Source of the DNA: Priestia megaterium NBRC 15308 = ATCC 14581
GTDB lineage: Bacteria > Bacillota > Bacilli > Bacillales > Bacillaceae_H
Reading direction: 5' to 3'
NCBI RefSeq assembly: GCF_000832985.1
Contig: NZ_CP009920.1
Location: forward strand, 4,024,501-4,088,500
DNA: 64,000 bases
Position numbers and translations under genes: made by a program. Shown here piece by piece: positions 35,493 to 44,540 of the stretch. The notes below the pieces were generated by a model that saw nothing but the letters and a program-made list of their open reading frames with translations, did not search any database and had not been told where the DNA came from. Position 1 is the stretch's first letter. The number at the start of each line of letters is the position of its first letter.

Positions 35493-36872
35493 GTGAAACC
35501 TTTAGTTGTCATTGGCGGCGGTCCTGCAGGATATGTGGCGGCAATCACTGCCGCCCGGCAAGGAAAACAAGTTACGTTAATCGAACAAAAAGATTTAGGT
35601 GGCACCTGTTTAAATGAGGGCTGCATGCCAACAAAGTCATTATTAGCAAGCGCGGAAGCCTACGAGAAAATCAAGCAAGCTGAGCAATTCGGCATCAATC
35701 TTCCTTTAGAACAAGTGAAAATTAACTGGGATGGCGTTCAGCATCATAAAACAACCATTGTTAAAAACTTGGTCAAGGGAATCAGCTATTTGATGAAAAA
35801 GAACAGTATTAAAGTCATAAAAGGAGAAGCTTCTTTTTTGACAAATCATTGTCTAGCCGTGCGAAACGAAAATCACGTAGAAGAGATAGAGGCTGAACAG
35901 TTTATTATTGCTGCGGGTTCAGAACCTGCTAGCCTGCCATTTGCTCCTTTTGATGGAAAGTGGATCATTCACAGTAAACAAGCAATGTCGCTGCCTGCTA
36001 TCCCTTCATCTCTTTTAATAGTAGGAGGGGGTGTAATTGGATGTGAATTTGCAAGCATTTACAGCCAAATGGGAACAAAAGTAACGATTGTGGAAGCGGC
36101 AGATCAGCTGCTTCCTGGTGAAGATGCCGACATCGCATTTACGTTACAGGAAGAATTAGAGAAAAAAGGCGTGGCAATTTATACATCCTCTTCGTTAACA
36201 GAAATGCAGCCAAAAGATAAAACAGCTCTATTTAAACACAAAGAAGAGCTGCATGAACTGCAGGCTGAGTATGCATTAATTTCAATTGGAAGAAAACCTA
36301 GAGTGCTAGGTTTGGGTTTAGAACAGGTTGGCGTACATTTTTCAAAACAAGGAATTGATGTTAATGAGCATATGCAAACGAATATACCTAATATCTATGC
36401 TTGTGGAGATGTAGTTGGCGGAATTCAGCTTGCTCATGTCGCCTTTCATGAAGGCACAGTTGCTGCTTTGCACGCATGCGGAAAAGATAAGAGCGTAAAT
36501 TATCGAGCTGTACCCCGCTGCATTTATACTCACCCTGAGATTGCAAGTGTCGGTATGACAGAAAAGCAGGCTCGAAGCGAATACGGCGATATTCGCGTCG
36601 GAGAATTCTCGTTTACGGCAAATGGTAAAGCAATGATTGCAAATGAGTCCGTTGGAAAAGTGAAAGTAATCGTAGAACCGCAGTTTAATGAAATTATTGG
36701 GCTTTCCATTGTAGGTTCATATGCTACAGAATTAATTGGACAAGGAACCATTATGATGCACGGAGAGCTGACCACAGATATAATGGAAGACTTTATCGCT
36801 GCCCACCCTACATTATCTGAAGCCATTCACGAAGCTCTTTTGCAGTCGGCGGGTCAGGCCGTTCACTCCTGA
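35493..36872 (+). CDS. acoL: Dihydrolipoyl dehydrogenase (E3) of acetoin complex
   Basis: A flavoprotein of about 459 residues that reoxidises lipoamide. The FAD motif VIGGGPAGYVAA is at the N terminus, the redox-active disulfide is in GGTCLNEGCMPTKS, the NAD motif is IVGGGVIGCEFASIYSQMG, and the C-terminal catalytic pair lies in AAHPTLSEAIHEALLQ. The start is uncertain: TTG 35481, GTG 35484 or GTG 35493. The last best aligns with the B. subtilis AcoL start. Last gene before the operon terminator. Confidence 0.94.
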   Translation: MKPLVVIGGGPAGYVAAITAARQGKQVTLIEQKDLGGTCLNEGCMPTKSLLASAEAYEKIKQAEQFGINLPLEQVKINWDGVQHHKTTIVKNLVKGISYLMKKNSIKVIKGEASFLTNHCLAVRNENHVEEIEAEQFIIAAGSEPASLPFAPFDGKWIIHSKQAMSLPAIPSSLLIVGGGVIGCEFASIYSQMGTKVTIVEAADQLLPGEDADIAFTLQEELEKKGVAIYTSSSLTEMQPKDKTALFKHKEELHELQAEYALISIGRKPRVLGLGLEQVGVHFSKQGIDVNEHMQTNIPNIYACGDVVGGIQLAHVAFHEGTVAALHACGKDKSVNYRAVPRCIYTHPEIASVGMTEKQARSEYGDIRVGEFSFTANGKAMIANESVGKVKVIVEPQFNEIIGLSIVGSYATELIGQGTIMMHGELTTDIMEDFIAAHPTLSEAIHEALLQSAGQAVHS

Positions 36873-36939
36873 TTACGCAGGTGCCCAAGTTATTAAACTC
36901 TTTGAGGATGAAAAGTAAAAATGAATGATTCAAAAAGAT

Positions 36940-37003
36940 AACTAGAGGATGAAGGAATCACGGAAGCGGTATAGTAGTTTTCCTGCATCCTCGTCTAGTT
37001 TCT
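36940..37003 (+). terminator. Terminator of acoABCL
   Basis: AACTAGAGGATG pairs with CATCCTCGTCTAGTT through a small bulge; TTTCTTTATT follows. Confidence 0.7.
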
Positions 37004-37050
37004 TTATTAATTTTTACATAACGTGAGTTTAAAAATCTATCATTTGGTAA

Positions 37051-37064
37051 TGATAACGTTTTCT
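37051..37064 (+). promoter_or_regulatory. Putative cre at the acoR promoter
   Basis: TGATAACGTTTTCT matches the cre consensus at all but two fixed positions. It lies just before a TATAAT at 37073-37078, where CcpA would block acoR transcription; acoR is CcpA-controlled in B. subtilis. Confidence 0.45.
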
Positions 37065-37136
37065 TTGTGATTTATAATAATGGTAACAAGCCTTGATTTA
37101 CTATATTCAATTAAGTTTATAGGGGAGAGGTCAGAA

Positions 37137-39014
37137 ATGGAATCCACACTTTCTTTAAACACATGGAAACGTTTTGTAAACGAAGGAGCACTTGAATCTT
37201 CAAGATTAAACGACATTATTGTAAAGTCATGGCATCGTTGTAAAAGCGCAGATGTTAATCCTTACCTAGATAAAGGCAGATCGATTTTAAGAAATGAAGA
37301 CTTTCATTCTCGAAAACAAATGAACTCTTTATTTCTTGAGACGGCTTTGCCACACTTAGAAAGAATCAGACAATCAGCGGCGGACTTAGGAATGGTTGCT
37401 TTATTAATTGACCCAGAAGGCTATATTTTATCTATTACAGGAAATAGACTTACACTGAATGAAGCAAGGAAAATTAATTTTGTGGAAGGTGCCTGTTGGA
37501 CAGAAAAAGAAGTAGGCACAAATGCAATCGGTACGGCTCTGCAAACGGAAGAGCCTATTATGATAACGGGTACAGAACATTATTCGATTGCTTCGCATCA
37601 ATGGAGCTGTTCGGCAGCGCCTGTTCGAAATGACGACGGAAATTTAATTGGGATTATTAATATTTCTTGTCCTGTAAACAGAGCTCACCCTTATACACTT
37701 GGGATGGTTACGTCCATTGCGTATACAATTGAGCGGGAGTTAAGCATTCGAATGCACAAAGACGAAATTGAGTTGGTTCACGCTTCTATGAATTTTGTTG
37801 ATAGCAAACAGCTCTTGTTGCTTTGCAATTACAAAGAAGTGATTGTGGGAGCAAGCAAAACCGTGCGAGAATGTATACCAAAATGGTCAGGTCTGCAGTT
37901 AAATACGATTGTACAACAGGGATTTCGTATAGTGATGGAAGTGCCTGTAACCTCAAAAAGACACGGTCATTCTATTGGAAAGATTATTTATTTATCAGAA
38001 GAAGCGCACCACAACCAAACAACTACACAGATCCCTGCTCAATCATTTTCTTTTAAAGGAGAAGCAGGCATAAGCCGTTCCTTTCAGCAAACACTAGAAG
38101 AAATAAAGCATGCGGCTCCTACGGATACAACTGTCTATATTTTAGGGGAAACAGGTACCGGAAAAGAAGTAATAGCTCAAACAATTCATGAAAACAGCTC
38201 GCGTAAAAACGGGCCTTTTATTGCTCTTAATTGTGGTGCTATTCCGAAAGAACTTATGGAAAGTGAATTATTTGGCTATGTGGATGGAGCATTTACAGGA
38301 GCACGGCGTCAAGGATATCAAGGAAAGTTTGAGCTGGCTAATCACGGTACGATTTTTCTTGATGAAATAGGTGAACTTCCTCATTCTATGCAAGTTTCTT
38401 TGTTAAGAGTATTGCAAGAGCGCAAGGTAACGCCTGTTGGAAGTAATCAGGAAATTCCGGTAGACATCCGGATTATTACCGCTACTCATCGAGATCTTCG
38501 TCAACTTGTCAGTGAAGGGAAGTTTCGAGAAGATTTATATTACCGGCTCCACGTGTATCCCGTGCATGTTCCGCCTTTGCGAGAAAGGAAAGAAGATATT
38601 CCACATCTGATGCGCTACTTTTGTCAAAAGAATGCTTGGAATATGAATTTCCCCAAGGAATTAGTAGATAAATTAATAGATTATCAGTGGCCCGGCAATA
38701 TTCGAGAATTATTTAATGTACTTGAACGCTTGAAGATCTCGCTTAAAACAGAAGCAGAAAAAGAGAAGATATTGAATTATTTGAGTTCTTTAAATCTTGG
38801 TGGCCAAAAGAACATCTCTAACTCTGATACTTCACAAGAAATAGAAGACAATGATTTTACGTCCCTCCCCGTACTCACATTTCGTGAAAAAGTTCAAAAA
38901 GACTTAATGATGGATGCTTTACGTAAAACACAGGGAAATGTGTCACTTGCCGCTAAGCTGTTAGATATACCAAGAAGTACATTTTATAACAGATTAAAAA
39001 AATTCAATTTGTAA
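37137..39014 (+). CDS. acoR: Sigma-54-dependent activator of the acetoin operon
   Basis: A 625-residue enhancer-binding protein. An N-terminal GAF-type sensor (about 55-200, CWTEKEVGTNAIGTALQT) is followed by an AAA+ domain with Walker A GETGTGKE (about 336-343), canonical GAFTGA (about 384-389) and GTIFLDEIGELP. A Fis-type helix-turn-helix forms the C terminus (AAKLLDIPRSTFYNRLKK). A GTG at 37080 is open, but GGGGAGAGG precedes ATG 37137. It follows acoL after a terminator and has its own TATAAT promoter. It should act on the inverted repeat and sigma-54 promoter before acoA. Confidence 0.94.
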   Translation: MESTLSLNTWKRFVNEGALESSRLNDIIVKSWHRCKSADVNPYLDKGRSILRNEDFHSRKQMNSLFLETALPHLERIRQSAADLGMVALLIDPEGYILSITGNRLTLNEARKINFVEGACWTEKEVGTNAIGTALQTEEPIMITGTEHYSIASHQWSCSAAPVRNDDGNLIGIINISCPVNRAHPYTLGMVTSIAYTIERELSIRMHKDEIELVHASMNFVDSKQLLLLCNYKEVIVGASKTVRECIPKWSGLQLNTIVQQGFRIVMEVPVTSKRHGHSIGKIIYLSEEAHHNQTTTQIPAQSFSFKGEAGISRSFQQTLEEIKHAAPTDTTVYILGETGTGKEVIAQTIHENSSRKNGPFIALNCGAIPKELMESELFGYVDGAFTGARRQGYQGKFELANHGTIFLDEIGELPHSMQVSLLRVLQERKVTPVGSNQEIPVDIRIITATHRDLRQLVSEGKFREDLYYRLHVYPVHVPPLRERKEDIPHLMRYFCQKNAWNMNFPKELVDKLIDYQWPGNIRELFNVLERLKISLKTEAEKEKILNYLSSLNLGGQKNISNSDTSQEIEDNDFTSLPVLTFREKVQKDLMMDALRKTQGNVSLAAKLLDIPRSTFYNRLKKFNL

Positions 39015-39068
39015 GCTGAGAGTTCGTAGCTGTTTTAAATTTTTAAATAAGGATAGGAGCTGAGTAGA

Positions 39069-40118
39069 ATGAAAGCATTAAGATGGCATGGCGTTAAAGA
39101 TGTAAGGTTAGAACATATTGCAGAACCTACTGTCTCTCAAGGAAAAGTGAAAATTAAAGTAGAATGGTGTGGAATTTGCGGAAGTGATTTGCATGAGTAC
39201 ACGGCAGGACCCATTTTTATTCCTACAGAAGAACTCCATCCATTAAGCAAAGATAAAGCGCCGGTGGTACTGGGGCATGAATTTTCTGGACAAGTTGTAG
39301 AAATTGGAGAAGGTATTACGAATGTAAAAGTCGGAGACAGAGTAGTGGTAGAACCTATCTATGCATGCGGAGAGTGTGAAAACTGTAAACAAGGAAAGTA
39401 TAATCTTTGTAATAAAATGGGGTTTTATGGTCTTGCCGGAGGTGGCGGAGGTTTTTCTGAGTATGCCTCCATACCGGTAGAAATGATTCATAAAATACCG
39501 GAAGCGGTGTCTTACGAGCAAGGAGCTCTCGTAGAGCCTTCAGCTGTGGCTCTTCATGCTGTGCGTCAAAGCAAACTAAAGGTAGGAGATAAAGCCGCCG
39601 TATTTGGGACGGGGCCAATCGGTTTGCTAGTTATTGAAGCGTTAAAAGCCTCGGGTGCATCTGAAATTTATGCGATCGAACTATCGGAACAGCGCAGACA
39701 GAAAGCTGAAGAACTTGGGGCGATTGCCATTAACCCGCAAGAATACGACCCCGTAGCAGAAGTACATAAGCGCACAGGCGGAGGTGTAGACGTTTCCTAT
39801 GAAGTGACAAGTGTTCCCTTAGTTTTAACTCAAGCTATTAATTCTACCAAAAGTGGCGGGGAGACAATGATTGTTAGCATATTTGAAAAAGAAGCGTCCA
39901 TTCATCCCCAAACAATCGTTTTACAAGAGCGTACAGTAACAGGTATTATTGGCTACCGCGATGTATTTCCAGCGGTTATTAGTTTAATGGCAAAAGGCTA
40001 TTTTTCTGCTGATAAACTGGTGACAAAACGTATCAAGCTAGAGAATGTAATTGAAGAAGGTTTTGAGACATTGTTAAAAGAAAAAGAACAGGTGAAAATT
40101 TTGGTGAAAGCTGAATAA
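39069..40118 (+). CDS. bdhA: (R,R)-butanediol dehydrogenase / acetoin reductase
   Basis: A 349-residue zinc-dependent medium-chain dehydrogenase. The catalytic zinc site is visible as CGICGSDLHE and GHEFSGQVVEIGEG, the structural zinc cysteines as CGECENCKQGKYNLC, and the NAD motif as GTGPIGLL. It interconverts acetoin and 2,3-butanediol, feeding acetoin to AcoABCL. It follows acoR by 54 bp with AGGAGCTGAG before ATG and may share its transcript. Confidence 0.9.
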   Translation: MKALRWHGVKDVRLEHIAEPTVSQGKVKIKVEWCGICGSDLHEYTAGPIFIPTEELHPLSKDKAPVVLGHEFSGQVVEIGEGITNVKVGDRVVVEPIYACGECENCKQGKYNLCNKMGFYGLAGGGGGFSEYASIPVEMIHKIPEAVSYEQGALVEPSAVALHAVRQSKLKVGDKAAVFGTGPIGLLVIEALKASGASEIYAIELSEQRRQKAEELGAIAINPQEYDPVAEVHKRTGGGVDVSYEVTSVPLVLTQAINSTKSGGETMIVSIFEKEASIHPQTIVLQERTVTGIIGYRDVFPAVISLMAKGYFSADKLVTKRIKLENVIEEGFETLLKEKEQVKILVKAE

Positions 40119-40120
40119 AA

Positions 40121-40450
40121 AAAGAGGCTGGGACAAAAATATTTTAGACGAAGTAAAAAACGAACCATTGATCAAAATTTTTGATTATTGGTTCGTTTTT
40201 TTGTTAACATGAACATATGTTCGGTTTGTTTAGGTCTTTCTAGCAGTTGATTGGAGGGCAAGACAAGGACTCCTGCGGGAAAAGCGGAACAAATGAGACC
40301 CTACAGGAGCGTATGCGACGAGGTGGCTCAGCGCCCGCGTAAAGCGAAGTCTTGCACGGAAATCAACTGCCGTGTCATAAGCGGTTCAGCTCATCTATCA
40401 TCTATCCTATTTGTTCGTCTTTAGATTGGATTCATTTCGTTATGTCTTAA
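40121..40450 (+). repeat. Dispersed repeat, copy 2 (longest)
   Basis: Starts AAAGAGGCTGGGACAAAAAT, has a hairpin terminator (arms from about 40155 and ending near 40203) and then GTTGATTGGAGGGCAAG. An additional internal segment rich in G+C (about 40270-40350) follows, then TTGCACGGAAATCAACTGCC, and the copy ends TTTCGTTATGTCTTA. No long protein is encoded. Placed directly after bdhA, it supplies its terminator. Confidence 0.85.
40155..40203 (+). terminator. Terminator of bdhA inside repeat copy 2
   Basis: AAAAAACGAACCATTGATC pairs with the region up to GGTTCGTTTTTTT (one mismatch), ending in seven T. Confidence 0.85.
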
Positions 40451-40500
40451 CCTCTTTAAATTGAATAAGGTAAGTATGGTTATTTTATTATCAGATTATT

Positions 40501-40533
40501 CTGTACTATATACAGTATATTGTATACAATATA
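40501..40533. promoter_or_regulatory. Two adjacent palindromes upstream of the PLP-enzyme gene
   Basis: CTGTACTATATACAG (40501-40515) is directly followed by TATATTGTATACAATATA (40516-40533), both palindromic. The second resembles GntR-type operators. They lie 45 bp before the gene start, where a repressor could block RNA polymerase. The regulator is unknown. Confidence 0.6.
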
Positions 40534-40578
40534 TAATCTAATCATTATCTAATTAATAAAATCAGAGGTGATGAGTGA

Positions 40579-41793
40579 ATGACAGACAAACAGTTTAAAA
40601 ATGTACAAGACGGAACAAAAGCGGTATGGGCAGGAGAAAAAGAATCCCTTGCTTACAATGCCACTCAAGTTCCCGTCGTCTTCAGCGTAGCTTACAATTA
40701 TGATGATGTAGACGAATGGCAAGAAGTTGCTTTAGGAAACAAACCAGGCTATACGTATAATCGCATGAGTAATCCTACAGTTAAAGCTTTTGAAGAAAAA
40801 GTAAGGATACTTGAAGAAGCAGAAGAAGCGGTCGCATTTTCCTCCGGCATGGCGGCTATTAGCAGCACATTATACACGTTTTTAAAACCTGGAGACCGCG
40901 TCGTATCGGTAAAAGATACATATGGAGGAACAAATAAAATCTTCACTGAGTTCCTTCCTAACATCGGAGTTGATGTAACCTTATGCAATACGGGAAATCA
41001 TGAAGAAATTGAAGCGGAAGTAAATAAAGGGTGTAAAGTGCTATATTTAGAGTCACCTACAAATCCTACGATGAAAATTATTGATATTGAAAGAATAGCA
41101 AAAGCAGGAAAATCTGCAGGGGCAGTCGTCATTATTGATAATACGTTTGCAACACCCATTAATCAAAATCCTCTTCAATTAGGGGTAGATCTTGTCATTC
41201 ACAGCGCAACAAAATTTTTAAGCGGACATGCGGATGCCTTAGGAGGGACAGTATGCGGCTCTAAAGAATTAATGAAGCATGTGTATCACTACCGTGAGAT
41301 CAATGGCGCGACCATGGATCCCATGTCAGCGTATCTTATTTTAAGAGGAATGAAAACGTTAAAATTACGTATACGTCAACAAGAGCAAAGCGCTTTGGAA
41401 ATTGCTAAATTTCTTCAAAAGAAAGAAGCGGTTGAAGCCGTCTATTATCCTGGATTGGAAACACACCCTCATCATCATATTGCCAAAAAACAAATGAAAG
41501 GCTTTGGCGGAATATTAAGCTTTGTTTTAAAAGGAGAAATGGAAGCTATTAAAATTTTGCTGCCAGAGTTAACGTATGCAAATAAAGCCGGCAATTTAGG
41601 AGCGGTTGAAACAATTTATGGACCAGCAAGAACGACTAGCCACGTAGAATGTACGCTTGAAGAACGTAAAGCTCTTGGAATATCCGAAGGACTGGTTCGC
41701 ATATCTGTAGGAATTGAAGATACGGAAGATTTAATTGCAGACTTAGAACAAGCATTTGCTCACTTGGAATCCGCATCATCTATTAGTAAGTAA
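40579..41793 (+). CDS. Cys/Met-metabolism PLP enzyme (cystathionine gamma-synthase / gamma-lyase type)
   Basis: A 404-residue fold-type I PLP enzyme. Family motifs: YTYNRMSNPT, FSSGMAAISST, YLESPTNPT, DNTFATP and the Schiff-base lysine K212 in HSATKFLSGH. Members act as cystathionine gamma-synthase, gamma-lyase or methionine gamma-lyase, and sequence alone does not decide among them. AGAGGTGATG precedes ATG. There is no S-box or T-box upstream. It is the only sulfur amino-acid gene here, and the palindrome pair points to a dedicated regulator. Confidence 0.87.
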   Translation: MTDKQFKNVQDGTKAVWAGEKESLAYNATQVPVVFSVAYNYDDVDEWQEVALGNKPGYTYNRMSNPTVKAFEEKVRILEEAEEAVAFSSGMAAISSTLYTFLKPGDRVVSVKDTYGGTNKIFTEFLPNIGVDVTLCNTGNHEEIEAEVNKGCKVLYLESPTNPTMKIIDIERIAKAGKSAGAVVIIDNTFATPINQNPLQLGVDLVIHSATKFLSGHADALGGTVCGSKELMKHVYHYREINGATMDPMSAYLILRGMKTLKLRIRQQEQSALEIAKFLQKKEAVEAVYYPGLETHPHHHIAKKQMKGFGGILSFVLKGEMEAIKILLPELTYANKAGNLGAVETIYGPARTTSHVECTLEERKALGISEGLVRISVGIEDTEDLIADLEQAFAHLESASSISK

Positions 41794-42025
41794 AAAGACA
41801 CGTATTACTTTTTTTAATGAAAATAAAGTAAGTACCTCTTTTTAGTTGGTAGACACTTCTTCAGAATTGTAGAAATTTTGTGGAATAAAGCTGATAAATT
41901 AAACTGTACGTGTATTTTTTCGTCTGATTTTGTAGGTATACTGATAAATTAGATGAAATAAAAATGTTTTTACGCGTTTTAAAAATAAACTAACTTACAA
42001 CAGCCTACAAATAAGGAATGATAGT

Positions 42026-42604
42026 ATGTCGAAACAAGAACAAGAAAGTGAATACACAATAAAAGATGCATCATTGTTTGGATTCAAATTAATGCAGGTA
42101 AGTAAAGCCATCTGGAGAGCTGCGGAAGATGACTGGGAGCAATGGGTGAAACCTTATGGACTAAACGTAAATGAGCATCATATTTTATGTTTAGCTAGTA
42201 ACACGGGAGAAATCTCTATGTCAGAGTTAGCTAATTTAGGAGCTATGCATATCTCTACAGCGTTTAATTTTTCGAAAAAATTAGAAAATCAAGGGTATCT
42301 GCACTTGTCCAAAAGAGAAAATGATAAAAGAAACACCTACATCAAATTGACTGAAAGGGGCGAACAATTATTGCTTGATACGCTCAAAGGGTATGAACCA
42401 CATAACAGTAAGATATGTAAAGGTGCACTTCCTTTAAAAACGTTATACGGCAAATTCCCCGCTTTTCCAGAGCTAGTAACCGTTGTTCGCCATGCTTGCG
42501 GCGGCGAGCTTGTGACCGTTGCTGATCAACCTTTTGTGAATATAAAAGAAGCGGAAATAGAAGAAAATGAAGATAAGAAAGAAGTCCAGCTAACTAGTAA
42601 TTGA
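42026..42604 (+). CDS. MarR-family regulator of the Hpr/ScoC type
   Basis: A 192-residue regulator with clear resemblance to B. subtilis ScoC (Hpr). Shared stretches include LNVNEHHILCLA, MHISTAFNFSKKLENQGYL and REDKRNTYIKLTE-like text, with the ScoC-specific C-terminal part PLKTLYGKFPAFPE and an acidic tail. ScoC represses protease and sporulation genes. The divergent sequence (CGGELVTVADQ near 155-165) suggests a paralogue rather than the main ScoC. Spacing of 232 bp from the PLP gene suggests its own promoter. Confidence 0.82.
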   Translation: MSKQEQESEYTIKDASLFGFKLMQVSKAIWRAAEDDWEQWVKPYGLNVNEHHILCLASNTGEISMSELANLGAMHISTAFNFSKKLENQGYLHLSKRENDKRNTYIKLTERGEQLLLDTLKGYEPHNSKICKGALPLKTLYGKFPAFPELVTVVRHACGGELVTVADQPFVNIKEAEIEENEDKKEVQLTSN

Positions 42605-42661
42605 ACGCGGTGAATAATATGCAGACAATAGGGCTTCATGAAAATAAGTGAATAACAGGCG

Positions 42662-42712
42662 GAGCTGTTTTATACGTGAGAAATACGACGTATAAAACAG
42701 CTCTTTTTTATT
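42662..42712 (+). terminator. Terminator of the Hpr-like gene
   Basis: Perfect 16-bp arms GAGCTGTTTTATACGT and ACGTATAAAACAGCTC, then a run of seven T. Confidence 0.93.
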
Positions 42713-42718
42713 TTCCGT

Positions 42719-42817
42719 GCTTTATTTGTAAAAGATGCAGCGGATATTATGATGGAAAACGGCTGGATGGAAACACCACCGGAAGCGGTAGATAGAAAGC
42801 ATTTAAACTCCAACTAA
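42719..42817 (+). pseudogene. C-terminal relic of a DUF3231-type protein
   Basis: An open stretch without a start reads ALFVKDAADIMMENGWMETP and then PEAVDRKHLNSN, followed by TAA. The pattern D-x-A-x-I-M-x-x-x-G-W-x-E-x-P-P-x-x-x-D-R is the usual C terminus of DUF3231 (spore-associated, duplicated helical) proteins in Bacillus. It begins abruptly at the end of the preceding terminator, so the body of the gene was lost. Confidence 0.65.
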
Positions 42818-43009
42818 TTAAATAATTTGCCTTTATATTTGATAGTCATTAAACTAACCCAACTTATGATTACAATTTGTATAGGAGCTTAATGTCTCCG
42901 TGTATAAAAAATATTATTTATTTGCTGCTCATTATTTTATAGAAATTACTAGACATTTATAAGACATTAAAAAGAAATTAAAGAAATTATAAACATTGCT
43001 AAAACTTAT

Positions 43010-43102
43010 ATGGGTAAAAGCCTTCTGCTGACTGAGGTTAAAGGGAATAAAGCAATCAAAAAAACTGCAGTTTACTACAAGAATTTTCACGAAAAAATAT
43101 AG
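43010..43102 (+). pseudogene. Unrecognised coding-like fragment
   Basis: A frame open from about 42978 reads KEIKEIINIAKTYMGKSLLL and continues TEVKGNKAIKKTAVYYK before TAG at 43100. ATG 43010 has no ribosome site. Composition looks protein-coding, but I cannot name the parent gene. It belongs to a run of relics next to the replication genes. Confidence 0.3.
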
Positions 43103-43200
43103 GATTTTTTTATAACAGCCATATTTTCTACGCAATCGATCGGAAAATAACGTTTATTTATTGTATTTTTTGTTCATTTAGTTGATTTTTTTCATGGGAA

Positions 43201-43215
43201 TGAAAATCATTATCA
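43201..43215 (+). promoter_or_regulatory. Fur box
   Basis: TGAAAATCATTATCA matches the Bacillus 7-1-7 Fur consensus TGATAATNATTATCA at all but one fixed position. A ribosome site (AGGAGGG at 43281-43287) lies downstream, but only a tiny frame follows. Confidence 0.7.
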
Positions 43216-43300
43216 TTTAAAGGGATTTATTATAGTTAATAGACAAATATATTTTAGTAAGTTAAAGAGAAAGAAAGAATAGGAGGGAAATAAAGTAGAG

Positions 43301-43357
43301 GTGAGTAAAAAAAGGCATAACAAAAAAGAGTATTATAGAGCGTTAATTTTTGCCTGA
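43301..43357 (+). CDS. 18-codon basic peptide or truncated gene behind the Fur box
   Basis: GTG 43301 begins MSKKRHNKKEYYRALIFA and stops at 43355-43357, overlapping the 3' end of the minus-strand replication gene. A ribosome site (AGAGG, and AGGAGGG further up) precedes it. It may be a small Fur-regulated basic peptide, or the first codons of an iron-uptake gene cut off by the replicon junction. Evidence does not decide. Confidence 0.35.
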   Translation: MSKKRHNKKEYYRALIFA

Positions 43358-44472
43358 TAATACCCGTTGGCAATTTTGCGGATATACGTAAAGAAGTTTG
43401 ACTCCATTTCATGCACAAGAGGGCGAAATGCATCCATACTTTCTTCTATGTAAGTTTGTTGTAAGTAACGCTGAACGGACGTTAATGATTTTTCGATTAT
43501 ATCTAAACCGAACTCATGCACAATGGAATGAATATCTTCTTTTTTAATGGAATAATGGCCAAAAGATTTAAAGAAATTCTTAAACTGAGTAAATGCATGC
43601 TCTCCACGGATTTTTTCGATTTCTTTTTGTTTTTTACTATCATGAGCACCAGTTAAATTGAAGCTTAAAATAAAACCATCCTTGATTTTTTCAATAATTG
43701 ATTTTCTTGGCTGCTTTTCTTCTAATAATGTTTTGACACAATCATCTTTTTCTAGCACATCGATACGGAAAATTTTATTCAATTTACTAGCCATTTCTTT
43801 AATAGCAGCTTTATAGCCAATGTATTTTGGAAGAATGTGTTTTACCTCGGTGTAAGATAAAAGGGCTTCTGAATCTTTCTTTACGTTTACATCAGATTCG
43901 TATACATACAAAGCACGTAAAGCCAGGCGCAGCATGTTAATATTTTTAATAGCCAGCAATTGATAAATCACTTCCATCGAAACAGAAGTATAACCGCCTT
44001 TTGAAGTATATGTATTGTTATCTTCATCAAGCATTTCAGGATTATATGATATGTTTTGAACATCAGCAGCTTCTTTTATATGTAAATCTAAAAAATCCTC
44101 TAAATAGTTGTTTAAAGAAACTTGAATATAGTCTCCCCATAAACGATCCCAGCGAATGATGTCGTAGTCTTCTAAAAGCTTATTATTATTTTGAACGGTC
44201 CGAACGGAACATTGGATTGTATTAGCCAGTTCTTGCTCAGAAATAATTGAAATATGACCTTGGCTGTTACATTTGGCTACGTAAGCTAAAATTTGCTTCA
44301 TCAGAGAACCCGTCCACTTTATGTCTACAAAGTTTTTCGCTAGACCAAATGAATGTTTTTCATAGTAATAGCTGTTGTCTCGTTTCGTGTTTCTATTTAA
44401 GCCGCTCATGACAATCAGCAGTTTATTTGCTACAAGGGTGTGCCGTTTTAGTGACAGCTTTTGTATACTCAT
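43333..44472 (-). CDS. Plasmid replication-associated protein (helix-turn-helix)
   Basis: A 379-residue protein. Residues about 70-120 form a predicted winged helix-turn-helix (SEQELANTIQCSVRTVQNNN), and the rest is helical and charged. I do not recognise a named family, but the size, the HTH and the position beside an iteron array with a second such gene all suggest a replication initiator or plasmid regulator. A very strong ribosome site (GGAAAGGAGG, 7 nt before ATG) supports the start. Its end abuts the Fur-box relic. Confidence 0.6.
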   Translation of the reverse strand: MSIQKLSLKRHTLVANKLLIVMSGLNRNTKRDNSYYYEKHSFGLAKNFVDIKWTGSLMKQILAYVAKCNSQGHISIISEQELANTIQCSVRTVQNNNKLLEDYDIIRWDRLWGDYIQVSLNNYLEDFLDLHIKEAADVQNISYNPEMLDEDNNTYTSKGGYTSVSMEVIYQLLAIKNINMLRLALRALYVYESDVNVKKDSEALLSYTEVKHILPKYIGYKAAIKEMASKLNKIFRIDVLEKDDCVKTLLEEKQPRKSIIEKIKDGFILSFNLTGAHDSKKQKEIEKIRGEHAFTQFKNFFKSFGHYSIKKEDIHSIVHEFGLDIIEKSLTSVQRYLQQTYIEESMDAFRPLVHEMESNFFTYIRKIANGYYQAKINAL

Positions 44473-44540
44473 GTAGTGACCTCCTTTCCAAAACTATATA
44501 CGTCGTCTTTTACAGTATAGACACAGTCATATAGGCTGTA

